DNA of 59,916 nt, from assembly GCF_030700245.1 (NCBI RefSeq), contig NZ_JAUYZI010000039.1:1-59916 (forward strand). Reading direction: 5' to 3'. Shown here piece by piece: positions 1-9,743 of the stretch (positions are counted from its first letter, which is position 1; every line of letters starts with the position of its first letter). The DNA is from Methylobacterium amylolyticum. Lineage in GTDB: Bacteria; Pseudomonadota; Alphaproteobacteria; Rhizobiales; Beijerinckiaceae. Both the position numbers and the translations under genes were made by a program. A model generated the notes under the pieces. It was not told where the DNA came from. It searched no databases and saw only the letters and a list, made by a program, of their open reading frames with translations.

Positions 1-1889
1 TCACCGTCGTGTTCATGGCGGCCAACGTCTACATGGGTCTGAAGACGGGGATGACGTTCTCGTCCTCGATCCCGGCGGCTCTGATCGCGATGGGGGCGCT
101 GCGGGCGGTGGGCGGGGCGGGGGTCCTGGAGACCAACATCGTCCAGACCCAGGCCTCGGCGGCGGGCACGCTGTGCAACGTCATCCTGGTGCTGCCCGGC
201 CTCGTGCTGATCGGCCACTGGCACGGTTTCCCGTTCTGGGAGACGAGCCTCGTCTGCCTGATCGGCGGCTGGCTGGGGGTGGCGTTCTCGATCCCCCTGC
301 GCCGCGCGCTGGTCGTCGAGGCCGACCTGCCCTACCCCGAGGGCGTCGCCGCCGCCGAGGTCATCAAGACCGGTCAGGACACGGGCGGGGGCGGCCTCGC
401 GACCCTGCTGACCGCGGCGGCGGGCTCCGGCCTCGTGGCCTTCGCCACCAACGGGCTGCGCGTCCTCGCCGACGGGGTGCTGACCGCCTTCCAGGTCGGC
501 GGCGCCGCGTTCAGCCTCGGCACCGGGTACTCGCTGGCGCTGGTCGGCATCGGCTATCTCGTCGGCATCGGCGCCTGCCTCGCGCTGCTGACCGGCGTCG
601 TTCTCGCCTGGGGCGTGATCGTCCCGATCCTCACCGCGCACATGCCCGAGGCGGCCGCCGATCCCGGCGCGGCGGCGCAGGCGGTGTGGGGGTCCCATGT
701 CCGGCTCGTCGGCGCCGGGGTCATCGCGGTCGGCGGCTTCTGGACCGTCGCGGCGCTGGCGGCCCCGATCTGGGAAAGCGTCCGCGCGGCGCTCACGGCC
801 GCCCGCCGGCCCGCCCGCGACCTGCCGCGGCAGGAGCGCGACCTGCCGCTGCCCTGGGTGGCGCTCGCGGCGGCGCTGCTGGCGGTGCCGCTGATCGCCC
901 TGTTCGTCCGCTTCGCCGCGCCGATGGGCCTGCACGGGACCGCCCTCTACGCGCTGGCCGCCGCGGCGGTGCTGTTCTGCTACGGCTTCGGCGCGGCGAT
1001 GGCCGCGGCCTGCGGCTACCTCGCGGGGCTGCTGGGCTCCTCGACCAGCCCGATCTCCGGCATCGGCATCCTCACGGCGATGGTCGGTGCCCTGGCGATC
1101 CCGCTGGTGCTCGGCCCCGCGGCGGGCCCGGAGGCGCAGCGCTTCGCGGTGGCCGCGGTGCTGCTCGCCGCCTCCGTGATCGTCACCACCGCCTCGATCG
1201 CCAACGACAACCTCCAGGACCTCAAGACCGGCCGCATCGTCGACGCCACCCCCTGGCGCCAGCAGGCGGTGCTGATCCTCGGCGTCGCAGTCGGTGCGCT
1301 GGTGATCACCCCGCTGCTCGCCCTCCTCTACGAGGCCTACGGCTTCGTCGGGGCCCTGCCGCGCGACGGCATGGACCCCGGGACGGCGCTGACCGTGCCC
1401 CAGGCCTCGCTGGTGACCCAGATCGCGCAGGGCATCGTCGGCGACACCCTGCCCTGGTCGATGCTGCTGCTCGGCTGCGCCGTCGGGGCCGCGGCGGTGG
1501 CCGCCGAGGTCGTCCTGAAGCGCCGGGGCCTGAGCTTCCCGGCGCTGACCGTCGGGATCGGCATGTACCTGCCGCTCTCGGTGGAGATGACGATCGGCGT
1601 CGGCGGCCTGCTCGGGTTCCTCTGCGCCCGCGGGCTGCGGCGGGCCGGCCCCGACGCCGAGGACGCCTCCCGGCGCCGCGGCGTGCTGATCGCCTCCGGC
1701 TTCCTCGTGGGCGAGAGCTTCGTCGGCGTCGGCCTCGCCGCGGTCGATGCCGCCTCGGGCCACTCCTCCACCCTGGCGGTGGCCGGCCCCGGCTTCGCCG
1801 CCGCCGCGGCGTGGCTCGGGCTGGCCGTCTTCCTGCTGGCGCTGGCCCTGTTCGCCCGCGCCCTCCGGCGCCCACCCGTTCCGGGCTGA
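1..1889 (+). CDS. OPT family oligopeptide transporter (5' end missing)
   Basis: Integral inner-membrane transporter of the OPT (oligopeptide transporter) superfamily, whose bacterial members import oligopeptides or metal chelates. The reading frame is already open at base 3, and codons ahead of the first possible GTG (base 9) continue the family's N-terminal pattern (VVFMAANVYMGLKTGMTFS, then SIPAA), so the true start lies outside the window. About 628 residues are visible with many hydrophobic segments and the family-typical GLLGSSTSPISGIGIL stretch near residue 345. It ends normally in a short basic tail (RALRRPPVPG). The next feature downstream is tRNA-Met, with no partner gene in view. 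Family assignment is firm; the substrate is unknown. Confidence 0.85.
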   Translation, partial: TVVFMAANVYMGLKTGMTFSSSIPAALIAMGALRAVGGAGVLETNIVQTQASAAGTLCNVILVLPGLVLIGHWHGFPFWETSLVCLIGGWLGVAFSIPLRRALVVEADLPYPEGVAAAEVIKTGQDTGGGGLATLLTAAAGSGLVAFATNGLRVLADGVLTAFQVGGAAFSLGTGYSLALVGIGYLVGIGACLALLTGVVLAWGVIVPILTAHMPEAAADPGAAAQAVWGSHVRLVGAGVIAVGGFWTVAALAAPIWESVRAALTAARRPARDLPRQERDLPLPWVALAAALLAVPLIALFVRFAAPMGLHGTALYALAAAAVLFCYGFGAAMAAACGYLAGLLGSSTSPISGIGILTAMVGALAIPLVLGPAAGPEAQRFAVAAVLLAASVIVTTASIANDNLQDLKTGRIVDATPWRQQAVLILGVAVGALVITPLLALLYEAYGFVGALPRDGMDPGTALTVPQASLVTQIAQGIVGDTLPWSMLLLGCAVGAAAVAAEVVLKRRGLSFPALTVGIGMYLPLSVEMTIGVGGLLGFLCARGLRRAGPDAEDASRRRGVLIASGFLVGESFVGVGLAAVDAASGHSSTLAVAGPGFAAAAAWLGLAVFLLALALFARALRRPPVPG

Positions 1890-1909
1890 GGACGCCGCGC
1901 ACGAGACCG

Positions 1910-1939
1910 TTGACACCGCGCGCCGCCTCTCCCTATACC
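1910..1939 (+). promoter_or_regulatory. Sigma-70-type promoter of tRNA-Met
   Basis: A perfect -35 TTGACA (1910-1915) is followed after 18 bases by TATACC (1934-1939). Transcription would start near 1946, about 40 bases before the tRNA. This is one of the clearest housekeeping promoters in the window, and its position directly before a tRNA supports it. Confidence 0.6.
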
Positions 1940-1985
1940 CCGCGGCAGGACGCCCCCGGCCCGTCAGGAGCCGCGCGCGGCCCGT

Positions 1986-2062
1986 GGCGGGGTAGCTCAG
2001 TTGGTTAGAGCAGAGGAATCATAATCCTTGTGTCGGGGGTTCAAATCCCTCCCTCGCTACCA
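1986..2062 (+). tRNA. tRNA-Met (anticodon CAT, elongator)
   Basis: Full cloverleaf, 77 bases with encoded CCA. The acceptor arm GGCGGGG pairs with CCTCGCT, the D-arm contains GCTCAGTTGGTTAGAGC, and the anticodon stem GAGGA/TCCTT encloses loop ATCATAA with anticodon CAT. The T-loop has GTTCAAATC. The paired 1-72 position and the lack of the three G-C pairs in the anticodon stem argue against the initiator. tRNA-Ile2 (lysidine-modified CAT) is the main alternative but fits the acceptor and anticodon stems less well. Confidence 0.9.
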
Positions 2063-2096
2063 TCGATGTCATTGAGCTTTTCGCTCTAGCAGACGC

Positions 2097-2132
2097 CCAG
2101 TCGAACGATCTCGTCCAGTCGAACGATTTCGT
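2097..2132. repeat. Tandem 18-bp direct repeat
   Basis: Two head-to-tail copies, CCAGTCGAACGATCTCGT and CCAGTCGAACGATTTCGT, differ at one base. They lie in the 288-bp stretch between tRNA-Met and the end of the autotransporter gene. No gene or clear terminator is visible in that stretch. Confidence 0.8.
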
Positions 2133-2350
2133 GCGGCTTTGACGTATGGGTGGCGGCCCTTCGGGCAGGCACGCCGCGAGACGCGCGTCCCATCGCTGGT
2201 CCGCTCCGGACAAGAGGTCTGTAAACCCGCTCACGCGTCGCGATGGCCGCGGGAGACGAGGCGGCTGGGCGCATGCGCCTCCCGCGCGCATCGATCCGCC
2301 AGTGCGTCCTCGCTCAGTCGCATGAGCGCGGTGGCGGAGTTCTCGGCCGC

Positions 2351-5300
2351 TCACCAGCGGTAGGTGAGGCTGCCCTTGACGGCGTGGTCCTTCGCCCGTT
2401 CGCCGACTTGACCGTTGTAGGCGAGGCCCACCGTCGTGCGCTGGACCACCTGCCAGTCGAGACCCGCCGAGGCCACCACCGCGTCCCGCGCCACCGGCAC
2501 GCCCGCGGTCAGGAACGCTTGGCCCCCGCCCCCGAACGCCAGCAGCGCCTGCGGGACCACGTCCCCGAACGCCCGCCGGTAGCCGACCAGACCCCGCGCC
2601 ATCAGCGGGCCCGCCCCCCCGAACAGATCGGCGATCACAGCCTGACCCTGAAGACCGGCGGTCGCCGTCTGCACGTCGTAGCTGCGCCCGTACACGGTCA
2701 GCGCCGCTGCGCCGCCGGTCTCCGCGAACCCGTCCCGGCGGATGTGCACCGCCGCCCCGCCCACGAACGGCTCGAGGTACCCTGCGAGCCCGCCGATCCG
2801 GTAGCCGACCTCGCCGAAGCCCTGCACGGTGTCGCCGCCGGCCTTGCCGGACACCGACTGCGAGAAGCCGGGGAAGATCACGGCGCGGCGCGTGTCCAGC
2901 GCGTTGCCGGCGTAGGCCGCCCCGAGGCGGATCTGGAGAGGGCCGAGCGGGCCGCGGGTGTAGACGGCGCCGAACCCGCTCTCGACCTGACCGGTGGACT
3001 GGCGCGCTGAGACGTCGAAGGCGGTGAAGCTGTAGCCCGCCGCCACGCCAGCCCGCCACGCGCTGAAGGCACCGCCCAGCACGCCTGTCCCAGTTTCGGC
3101 GCCGAGCACGAAGCCGCCGACCTGCCGGGTGAGACGCGCCGCGTTGCGGTCGCCGGCGTCGCCGAACGCCCCGAACGCCTGACCCCAGACGCCGTAGCTC
3201 GGCGGCAGCGGCCGCACCGGCACGAGCCCGACCGCCGGGCCGCCGACCCCGTCCGCGGTGTACATCGCCGGCAGCGTCGTGCCGGGGGCGAAGCGCTGGC
3301 CGATCGCACCGGTCAGGCCGGGACCGCCGAAGCCCGAGCCACCGGGGCCGTTGCCCTCGCCGAAGCGCAGATGGTCGAGGATCGCCTCCTGCACCACGAA
3401 GGCGGTCTGGGTGATCGCGCTGACCGCGGACGCCTGCACCTCGCCCGACAGGCTGTTCAGCGCCTGCACCGCGCCCGGCGCCGTCTGGTTCAGCACCGCG
3501 ACCGCCACCTGCGCGGCCGGGGTGACGTTGCCGATCGCCGTCTGGGTCGTCGTCTCACCGGTGACGGGGTTGGTGGTCACCACCGTGGTCACGGTGGGCG
3601 CCACGCCGTTGAGCGCCGCCGCCGGTCCGGTCTGGTTCGGCGTCGAGGCCACCGTGGTGATCGCTGCCGTCTGCGCGAAGCCGAGATAGACGGTGTTGGC
3701 GTCGTAGCTCAGCGACGGCGACAGGAAAGCGAGGTTGCTGGTGGTCTGGAGGGCCGAGAACCGGCCGTTCACCCCGCCGGTGGCCGAGAGGAGAGTGTAG
3801 CGCAGATTCGGCGTGTAGGTGCCGGATCCCGCCAGCACCTGCACCGTGCCCCCCTGGAGCGTGGCGGTGCCGGTGACCGTCGTGCGGTCGTTGGCGTTGG
3901 GGGTGATCTTGACGGTGTAGAACGAGCCCGGCGCGAAGGTGAGCGGGCCGGTGATCGACAGGGTGCCGATGCTCGTCGTGCTGCCCGGCGCCAGCGTGCC
4001 GCCGGCGTTGATCAGCGGGTCGCCGATCTTGCCCGAACCGCTGAGCGTGCCGCCGCGGTTGACCGTCACGTCGGAGGCGGTGAGCACGCCGTCGATCTGC
4101 AACACCCCGGCGTCGACGGTGGTCGCTCCGGTATAGGTGTTGCGGGCGGTCAGGACCGTGGTGCCGGGGCCGGCCTGGGTCACCGTGCCGGTGCCCGAGA
4201 TCGGGGCGGCGAGGGTGAGGGTGCCGCTGCGGTTCACGACCAGCGCGCCGTCGTTGAGGATGGCGGCGGTGGCGTCGATCGAGCCGGCGGTGGCACCCGC
4301 GCCGAGTTGCAGCGTGGCGCCTGGTTTGATCGTGGTGGCGCCTGTGTAGGTGTTGGCGCCCGCCAGGACGAGGGTGCCGGGCCCGCCGACCGTCAGGCCG
4401 AGCGTGCCCGCCCCGTCCTGGATCACCCCGGCGAAGGTGCTCGGGGCGGCGGTGCCGACCGTCAGCACGGGGCTTCCGCCCGCGCTGCTCGTCACGCGCG
4501 CCGCCGTCGAGGCGCTGGCGAGCGCGCCGACGGCGTTGCTCGCGCCCGCGAGGTCGAGGATGCCCGCGCCCGACAGGGTGTAGGCGGAGTTGGCCGAGAA
4601 GCCGTTGACGCCCCCCGCCTGGACGGTCGAGCCGTCCCCGACCGCGGTGGCGCCGGTGTAGCCGTTGGCCGTCGAGACGGTGATGCCGCCGGTGGTGGAC
4701 AGCGAGGCGGGGCCGGTGATGGACGCCAGCGTGCCGCCGGAGGACGAGACCGCCGCGGCGAGGCGTCCGTTCCGCACCGTGCCGCCGGCGCCGATGCCGA
4801 CCGTGGCCTGCGTCTGGCTGGTGCCGCCGAGGTCGAGTACGGCGGTGGCGCCGGCTACGGTGGTCGCGGCCGTCGTGCTGCCGAGCGTGCCAGCCCCGGT
4901 CAGCGCCAGCGTGCCGCCGGTGACGCTGGTGCCGCCGGCATAGGCGTTGGCGCCGGACAGCGTCTGAGTACCGCCGGTCAGCGTCAGGCCGCCGGTGCCG
5001 GAGATGGTCCCCCCGAACTCCGCATTGGCGGCGGTGAGCGTCAGGGTGTTGGCCCCGAGCGTGACCGTGCCGGTTTGGCCGGCGGCGGTGTTCGACAATC
5101 CGGTGATCGACGCGCCACCGGTGTGCCCGGAGATGTCGAAGGTGGCGCCGGTGGCCAGCGCCACGGTGCTGGAGGCGCCGATCGAGCCGCCGAGCGACAA
5201 CGCGAGCGTGCCGCCGGTGATCCTGGTCGCCCCGGTGTAGGTGTTGGCGCCGGTCAGCGTCTGCGTACCGCCGGTCACGGTCAGGCCGCCCGTACCGCTC

Positions 5301-8300
5301 ATGACGCCGCCGTAGCTGGTCGAGCCGGCGGTGATGGTCAGGGTCTGCGCGCCGAGCGTCGTGCCGCCGGTGCCCGACAGGGTCCTGATCGAAGTGCCCG
5401 CGGCGGTGCCGGAGATGTCGAAGGTGCCGTTGTTGGCCACGCCGCGCGACTGGCTGATCGAGCCCGAGCCCGATAGGTTCAGTGTGGCGCCCGCGCCGAT
5501 CGTGGTCGCACCCGTGTAGCCGTTCGTGCCCGACAGGGTGGTGATGCCGGTGTGAAAGCCGGGCACGGGGGCGGAGAAGGTGACGTTGCCCCCGCCGTTG
5601 ATCTGGCCGGCGAAGCGACCGCCGCCGATCGTGGTGGTCGCGCCGACGGCGTTGGTCAGCACGCCGCCGGTGGTGGTAGTTCCGCCCTGCAAGTTGCGGA
5701 TCGTGGTGTCGATGCCATTGAGGTCGAGCGTCCCGCCCGCGTCGATCTGGGTCGCAGCAATGGATTCGAGGGCAGAAGGAAGGAAACCTCCCGAACGCAG
5801 CGTCCCGCCAGCAATCTCATAAGTTTGACCACCGTTGGTACTGCCGCCGTTCGCCGCGAACACGAGAGTTCCCGTATCGGTCGCCGAACCGAAGATGACC
5901 CGCGGCGCTCCAGCCCCGTAGAAGGGGCCGGTGAGCGTCACAATGGTGCCGGGGGCGGCCCCGATGCGCGAGGCGGTCGAGCCGTTCAGGGTGAGGCTGT
6001 TCGCCAGAGTTCCGGTCTGGGCGAGTTCGAGCGCGGCATTGCCGACCGTGATCGTGCCGGTGCCGGCCGCGTCGATGATCTCACCTGTCACGTGGTTGAG
6101 CTGCACCGTACCGGCGCTGATCGTGGTGCCGCCCGTGTAGGTGTTGGCCCCGGTCAGCACGGTGGTGCCGGCGATCTGTTTGACGCTGCCGTTGCCGATG
6201 ATGGCGGGAGCGAAGGTCAGGGGTGCGGCGGCGGGGGCGGTGTGGTTGAAGACCAGCGTGCCGTTGCCCGCGCCGAACGCCACCCTGCCGGCTTGCAGCC
6301 TGCCGGCGGCGACCGCCGTCTGGCCGTCGGCCGCGCCGATGTTCAGGGTGCCGGTCGACCGGACCTGGCTCGCGACCGTCACCGTGCCGGTGCCGCCGCC
6401 GACCGACACCGTCCCGCCCTCGGCGATCGTCAGCGTGCCCGTGCCGCGGTTGCCGACGGTCAGGCTGGCGCTGTTGGTCCAGGTCGAGCCGGCGCCCGTG
6501 ACCGTCGCCGTGCCGGTCGACGAGCCGTCGAAGCCGCCGAGCACGCCATCCGTGTTCTCGACGCCGCCGCCGGCGGCGACGGTGAGCGTGCCCTTGCCGA
6601 GGTTGCCGACGTAGAGGTAGCCGCGGTTGGTCCAGGTCGAGCCCGGGTCCGTCACCTTCGCCGTCCCGGTCGCGTTGAGGCTGAGGCCGAGGACGCCGTC
6701 GACGTTCGACACGTGGCCGCCGTCCTGGACGGTGAGCGTGCCCGTGCCCGCGCTGCCGACGGTGAGGCCCCCGGTGTTGTCCCAGGTCGAGCCCGCCCCC
6801 GTCACCGTCGCCGTCCCGGTCGCGGTGGCGGTGGCGGTGGCGTCCTTGCCGAGGGTGCCGGTGGCGCTGCTCACGGTGCCGCCGGCCGAGACGGTGAGCG
6901 TGCCCGCGCCGCTGTAGCCGAGGAAGAGGTTGCCGCCGTTGGTCCAGGTCGAGCCCGCGCCCGTCACCACGGCCACCGCCGCCGTGCCGGCGGCGTCGAC
7001 GAAGCCCGAGAAGTTCGACAGGGTGCCGCCCTCCTGCAGCCGCAGGGTGCCGCCTCTCACGCTCACGCTCGCGTTGCGGTCGAACGTGCCTTTGCCCGTC
7101 ACCGTCCAGGTGCCCGTCCCGTCCTTGACGAGGGTGTCGAGGCTGCCGGCGGCGGTGCCGGACAGGGTGCCGTTGCCCGCCCCGCCCAGCGTCAGGCCTT
7201 GATTGGGCCCCGCGCCGGCGATCGTCCCCGACAGGGTCAGCGTGCCCGCGTCGACGTTGATCCGGGCGTCGCCGGTCAGGGTGATCGCCCCGGCGTATTC
7301 GTTGTCGCCCGAGACGCTGCGCAGCGCCCCCCTGCTGACCACGCCCGCGCCGGCCAGCGACAGCGCCTCGGCCTCCACCTTGATCCCGCCCTGCAACTCC
7401 AGCGCCGCCCCCGACGACACCGCCGTGCCTGCCGCCGCCGCGCCCAGCGCTGTGGCGTTGCGGATATTGAGTGCGCCGCGCGAGACCGTGGTGGCGCCGG
7501 TGTAGTCGTTGGCGCCCGTCAGCACCAGCGTGCCGGTCCCGGCCTTGGTCAGGGCGCCCGGGCCGGAGATCGCGCCGCCCCAGGTCAGGGTCGTGCCCGC
7601 CGCCGGGGCGACGGTGCCGCCACCGGCATTCAGCGCGGCGTTGCGGGTTATGGCGAAGCTCGCGGTGGTGGCTAGCGTGCCGCCGCCGAAGGCCAGTGCC
7701 CCCGCGCTCGCGCCGAGGTTGTCGTCCCGCGAGACCGCCAGGGTGCCCTGGTTGATCGTCCAGGGCGTGACGGCGGCGGTCGTGCCGGTGAGCGTCCAGG
7801 TGCCCGTGCCGGTCTTCTCGTAGGCGGAGAAGCCCTGGTACTGGGCCGTCGGCCCGACCGCGCCGACGACGTTGAAGCTGGCGTTGCGCGTGCCGCCGAG
7901 GGCGAGCGTGCCGGTGGCGCCGTTGCCGGTCTGGACGACGACGGCGCCGGTGAGGGTGTAGCCGGCCTGGAGTTCCAGGCGGTTGGTGCCGCCGGTGAAG
8001 GTGATGGCGTTGGCCCGTGTCGCGCCGTTGCCGGACAGGCCGCCCGCGATGGTGCCGGCGTTGACGATGGTCAGGTCGGAGCCGGTGATGCCGACGCCGC
8101 CGTTGGCGCCCGTGCCGGTGCCGGTCGCGCCGCCCGCGCCGCCCCGGATGGTGCCGGCATTGATGACGGTCAGGCCGAGCCCGCTCACCCCCGCCCCGCC
8201 CGCGCCGGCCGCCCCGGGACCGCCGCCGCCGCTGCCGCCGTTTCCGCCGGTGATGCTGGCACCGGCGTTGTTGGTGAGGGTCGCGCCCGTATTGGCGAAC

Positions 8301-9544
8301 GCCGCGCCCGCCCCGCCCGCCCCGCCCGCCCCGCCCGCCCCGCCGACGTCGTAGCCATAGCCGCCGTTTCCGCCGTTTCCGCCGGCGATGCTGGCGTTGT
8401 TGGTGAGGGTCGCGCCCGAGCCGGCGAACGCCCCGCCCGCCCCGCCCGCCCCGCCCGCACCGCCGCCGTCGCCATCGCCGCCGTTTCCGCCGTTTCCGCC
8501 GGTGACGGTGGCGCCGGTGCTGTTGGTGAGGGTCGCGTCCGTGCCGGCGAACGCCGCGCCCGCCCCACCCGCACCGCCCGCACCGCCGACGCCGAAGCCG
8601 CCGCCGCCGTTTCCGCCGTTTCCGCCGGTGATGCTGGCGTTGTTGGTGAGGATCGCGCCCGTGCCGGCGAACGCCGCGCCCGCCCCACCCGCCCCGCCCG
8701 CACCGCCGACGCGGTAGCCAAAGCTGCCGCCACTGCCGCCACTGCCGCCGGTCAGAGTACCGCTGGTGAGGTTGGTGAACGTGACGTCTTCGCCCGCCAG
8801 GAACGCGCCGACGCCGCCATCCCCGCCCGCACCGCCCCCGTAAGGGAAGAAACCTATTCCCCCCACATAGGAGCCGCCCGCCCCGCCGTTTCCGCCCTGG
8901 ACGGCACCGGCGTTGCTGCTGGCCAGCGGACTGGCGCTCGTCCCGGACCCGGTTACCACTGCACCGTAGCCGCCCGCTCCGCCCCCACCCGCGCCACCGT
9001 TGTCGCCGGTGGTTCCGCCCGCCCCGCCGCCCGCCCCGCCGGTGCCGCCGGTGAGCTTGCCGGTGTTGTTCAGCGTCACGGAGTCGGACGCGTGGAAGCC
9101 GCCCTGGCCGCCGCCGCCGCCGCCATCGCCCGTGGCATCCCCGCCCGCGCTACCCGGGTTCGTACTGGTGCCGCCGCCCGCGCCAGCCCCGGTGCCGCCG
9201 CCCGCGCCCCCCGCGCCCCCGCCCGCTCTGCCGCCGCCGCCGCCCGCGCCGTAGCCGCTGCCACCGGTGCCGCCCGTCTGGCCCGGGTCGGCCGACCCGC
9301 CGACGTAGCCCGTGCCCCCCGCGCCGCCGGTCCCGCCGTCGCTGCTGGCGCCGCCCGCGCCGCCGGCCGCGCGGGCCGGGCTCGGGAGGCCGACGAGGTC
9401 CGGCACCCCCGGCAGCAGCGCCGCCGTCACCAGCGCCGTGCTCGCCGCCAGCGCCCGGCGCAGGTATCGCCCCTGCGCTGCCCGCGCGCCTCGACGGTCG
9501 CCGGTCGAGCCGAGGGTGGCGCTGTCGCGGGTGTCGTCGGACAT
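2351..9544 (-). CDS. Giant autotransporter (type Va secretion) adhesin
   Basis: Predicted outer-membrane autotransporter of 2397 residues. Its C-terminal beta-barrel would export the long N-terminal passenger to the surface. Residues 1-60 form an extended signal peptide (basic stretch, then RRALAASTALVTAALLPG, ending near ARAAGG). Residues about 60-480 are extremely Gly/Ala-rich (GGAGGAGG, GGNGGNGG). The middle holds roughly eight autotransporter-associated strand repeats with core GANTYTGATTI, and near residues 860-1050 several copies of GAGSTWTN...GTGTLTV. The barrel occupies about residues 2115-2397, beginning at GVWGQAFGAFGD and ending in the aromatic signature LTYRW. No protease catalytic motif was recognised, so adhesion or biofilm formation is the likely role. 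It is transcribed divergently from a two-component cluster. The start at 9544 has only a weak ribosome binding site. Confidence 0.9.
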   Translation of the reverse strand: MSDDTRDSATLGSTGDRRGARAAQGRYLRRALAASTALVTAALLPGVPDLVGLPSPARAAGGAGGASSDGGTGGAGGTGYVGGSADPGQTGGTGGSGYGAGGGGGRAGGGAGGAGGGTGAGAGGGTSTNPGSAGGDATGDGGGGGGQGGFHASDSVTLNNTGKLTGGTGGAGGGAGGTTGDNGGAGGGGAGGYGAVVTGSGTSASPLASSNAGAVQGGNGGAGGSYVGGIGFFPYGGGAGGDGGVGAFLAGEDVTFTNLTSGTLTGGSGGSGGSFGYRVGGAGGAGGAGAAFAGTGAILTNNASITGGNGGNGGGGFGVGGAGGAGGAGAAFAGTDATLTNSTGATVTGGNGGNGGDGDGGGAGGAGGAGGAFAGSGATLTNNASIAGGNGGNGGYGYDVGGAGGAGGAGGAGAAFANTGATLTNNAGASITGGNGGSGGGGPGAAGAGGAGVSGLGLTVINAGTIRGGAGGATGTGTGANGGVGITGSDLTIVNAGTIAGGLSGNGATRANAITFTGGTNRLELQAGYTLTGAVVVQTGNGATGTLALGGTRNASFNVVGAVGPTAQYQGFSAYEKTGTGTWTLTGTTAAVTPWTINQGTLAVSRDDNLGASAGALAFGGGTLATTASFAITRNAALNAGGGTVAPAAGTTLTWGGAISGPGALTKAGTGTLVLTGANDYTGATTVSRGALNIRNATALGAAAAGTAVSSGAALELQGGIKVEAEALSLAGAGVVSRGALRSVSGDNEYAGAITLTGDARINVDAGTLTLSGTIAGAGPNQGLTLGGAGNGTLSGTAAGSLDTLVKDGTGTWTVTGKGTFDRNASVSVRGGTLRLQEGGTLSNFSGFVDAAGTAAVAVVTGAGSTWTNGGNLFLGYSGAGTLTVSAGGTVSSATGTLGKDATATATATGTATVTGAGSTWDNTGGLTVGSAGTGTLTVQDGGHVSNVDGVLGLSLNATGTAKVTDPGSTWTNRGYLYVGNLGKGTLTVAAGGGVENTDGVLGGFDGSSTGTATVTGAGSTWTNSASLTVGNRGTGTLTIAEGGTVSVGGGTGTVTVASQVRSTGTLNIGAADGQTAVAAGRLQAGRVAFGAGNGTLVFNHTAPAAAPLTFAPAIIGNGSVKQIAGTTVLTGANTYTGGTTISAGTVQLNHVTGEIIDAAGTGTITVGNAALELAQTGTLANSLTLNGSTASRIGAAPGTIVTLTGPFYGAGAPRVIFGSATDTGTLVFAANGGSTNGGQTYEIAGGTLRSGGFLPSALESIAATQIDAGGTLDLNGIDTTIRNLQGGTTTTGGVLTNAVGATTTIGGGRFAGQINGGGNVTFSAPVPGFHTGITTLSGTNGYTGATTIGAGATLNLSGSGSISQSRGVANNGTFDISGTAAGTSIRTLSGTGGTTLGAQTLTITAGSTSYGGVMSGTGGLTVTGGTQTLTGANTYTGATRITGGTLALSLGGSIGASSTVALATGATFDISGHTGGASITGLSNTAAGQTGTVTLGANTLTLTAANAEFGGTISGTGGLTLTGGTQTLSGANAYAGGTSVTGGTLALTGAGTLGSTTAATTVAGATAVLDLGGTSQTQATVGIGAGGTVRNGRLAAAVSSSGGTLASITGPASLSTTGGITVSTANGYTGATAVGDGSTVQAGGVNGFSANSAYTLSGAGILDLAGASNAVGALASASTAARVTSSAGGSPVLTVGTAAPSTFAGVIQDGAGTLGLTVGGPGTLVLAGANTYTGATTIKPGATLQLGAGATAGSIDATAAILNDGALVVNRSGTLTLAAPISGTGTVTQAGPGTTVLTARNTYTGATTVDAGVLQIDGVLTASDVTVNRGGTLSGSGKIGDPLINAGGTLAPGSTTSIGTLSITGPLTFAPGSFYTVKITPNANDRTTVTGTATLQGGTVQVLAGSGTYTPNLRYTLLSATGGVNGRFSALQTTSNLAFLSPSLSYDANTVYLGFAQTAAITTVASTPNQTGPAAALNGVAPTVTTVVTTNPVTGETTTQTAIGNVTPAAQVAVAVLNQTAPGAVQALNSLSGEVQASAVSAITQTAFVVQEAILDHLRFGEGNGPGGSGFGGPGLTGAIGQRFAPGTTLPAMYTADGVGGPAVGLVPVRPLPPSYGVWGQAFGAFGDAGDRNAARLTRQVGGFVLGAETGTGVLGGAFSAWRAGVAAGYSFTAFDVSARQSTGQVESGFGAVYTRGPLGPLQIRLGAAYAGNALDTRRAVIFPGFSQSVSGKAGGDTVQGFGEVGYRIGGLAGYLEPFVGGAAVHIRRDGFAETGGAAALTVYGRSYDVQTATAGLQGQAVIADLFGGAGPLMARGLVGYRRAFGDVVPQALLAFGGGGQAFLTAGVPVARDAVVASAGLDWQVVQRTTVGLAYNGQVGERAKDHAVKGSLTYRW
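8215..8760 (-). repeat. In-frame tandem repeats in the autotransporter passenger
   Basis: Four to five imperfect units of about 115-125 bp lie head to tail inside the autotransporter gene. Each encodes a segment like GGNGGNGG, a few variable residues, then GGAGGAGGAGAAFAGTGATLTNNASIT. Units starting near 8365, 8480 and 8607 are most alike, and a diverged unit lies near 8720. Such tracts can expand or contract by slippage or recombination without breaking the frame. Confidence 0.75.
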
Positions 9545-9665
9545 CGGGGCTCAAGGGCGTGAGCATCCCCGTCGGGCGGGGAACGTCGAGAGGGGTCGAG
9601 GCGCGAGGCGGCGGTGACGATCAGGTCCGTCGAGACAACCTTAGCCGTTCGTTGCGGGATCGTGC

Positions 9666-9685
9666 ACCAGTCCATATGGACTGGT
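9666..9685. promoter_or_regulatory. 20-bp perfect palindrome, candidate operator
   Basis: ACCAGTCCATATGGACTGGT is its own reverse complement over all 20 bases. It sits in the 199-bp gap between two divergent genes, about 120 bp before the autotransporter start and 59 bp before the response-regulator start. A symmetric site of this size fits a dimeric regulator; the adjacent NarL-type regulator is the first candidate. The binding protein is inferred. Confidence 0.5.
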
Positions 9686-9743
9686 CAGGCACGGGTCGAC
9701 GCGCCGTGACACCGCCCCTGCATTGCCGCTAGACTGACGCTCT

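Noticed and set aside
2019..2100. Minus-strand frame ending in AREGFEPPTQGL
   Set aside because: It is the antisense translation of tRNA-Met, a familiar false-protein tail.
3371..7675. Very long plus-strand frames opposite the autotransporter
   Set aside because: They mirror the repetitive Gly/Thr codons of the autotransporter, are Arg/Gly-biased and lack ribosome binding sites.
8215..8760. Regular repeats resembling an array
   Set aside because: They are in-frame coding repeats with no spacer-repeat alternation; not CRISPR.
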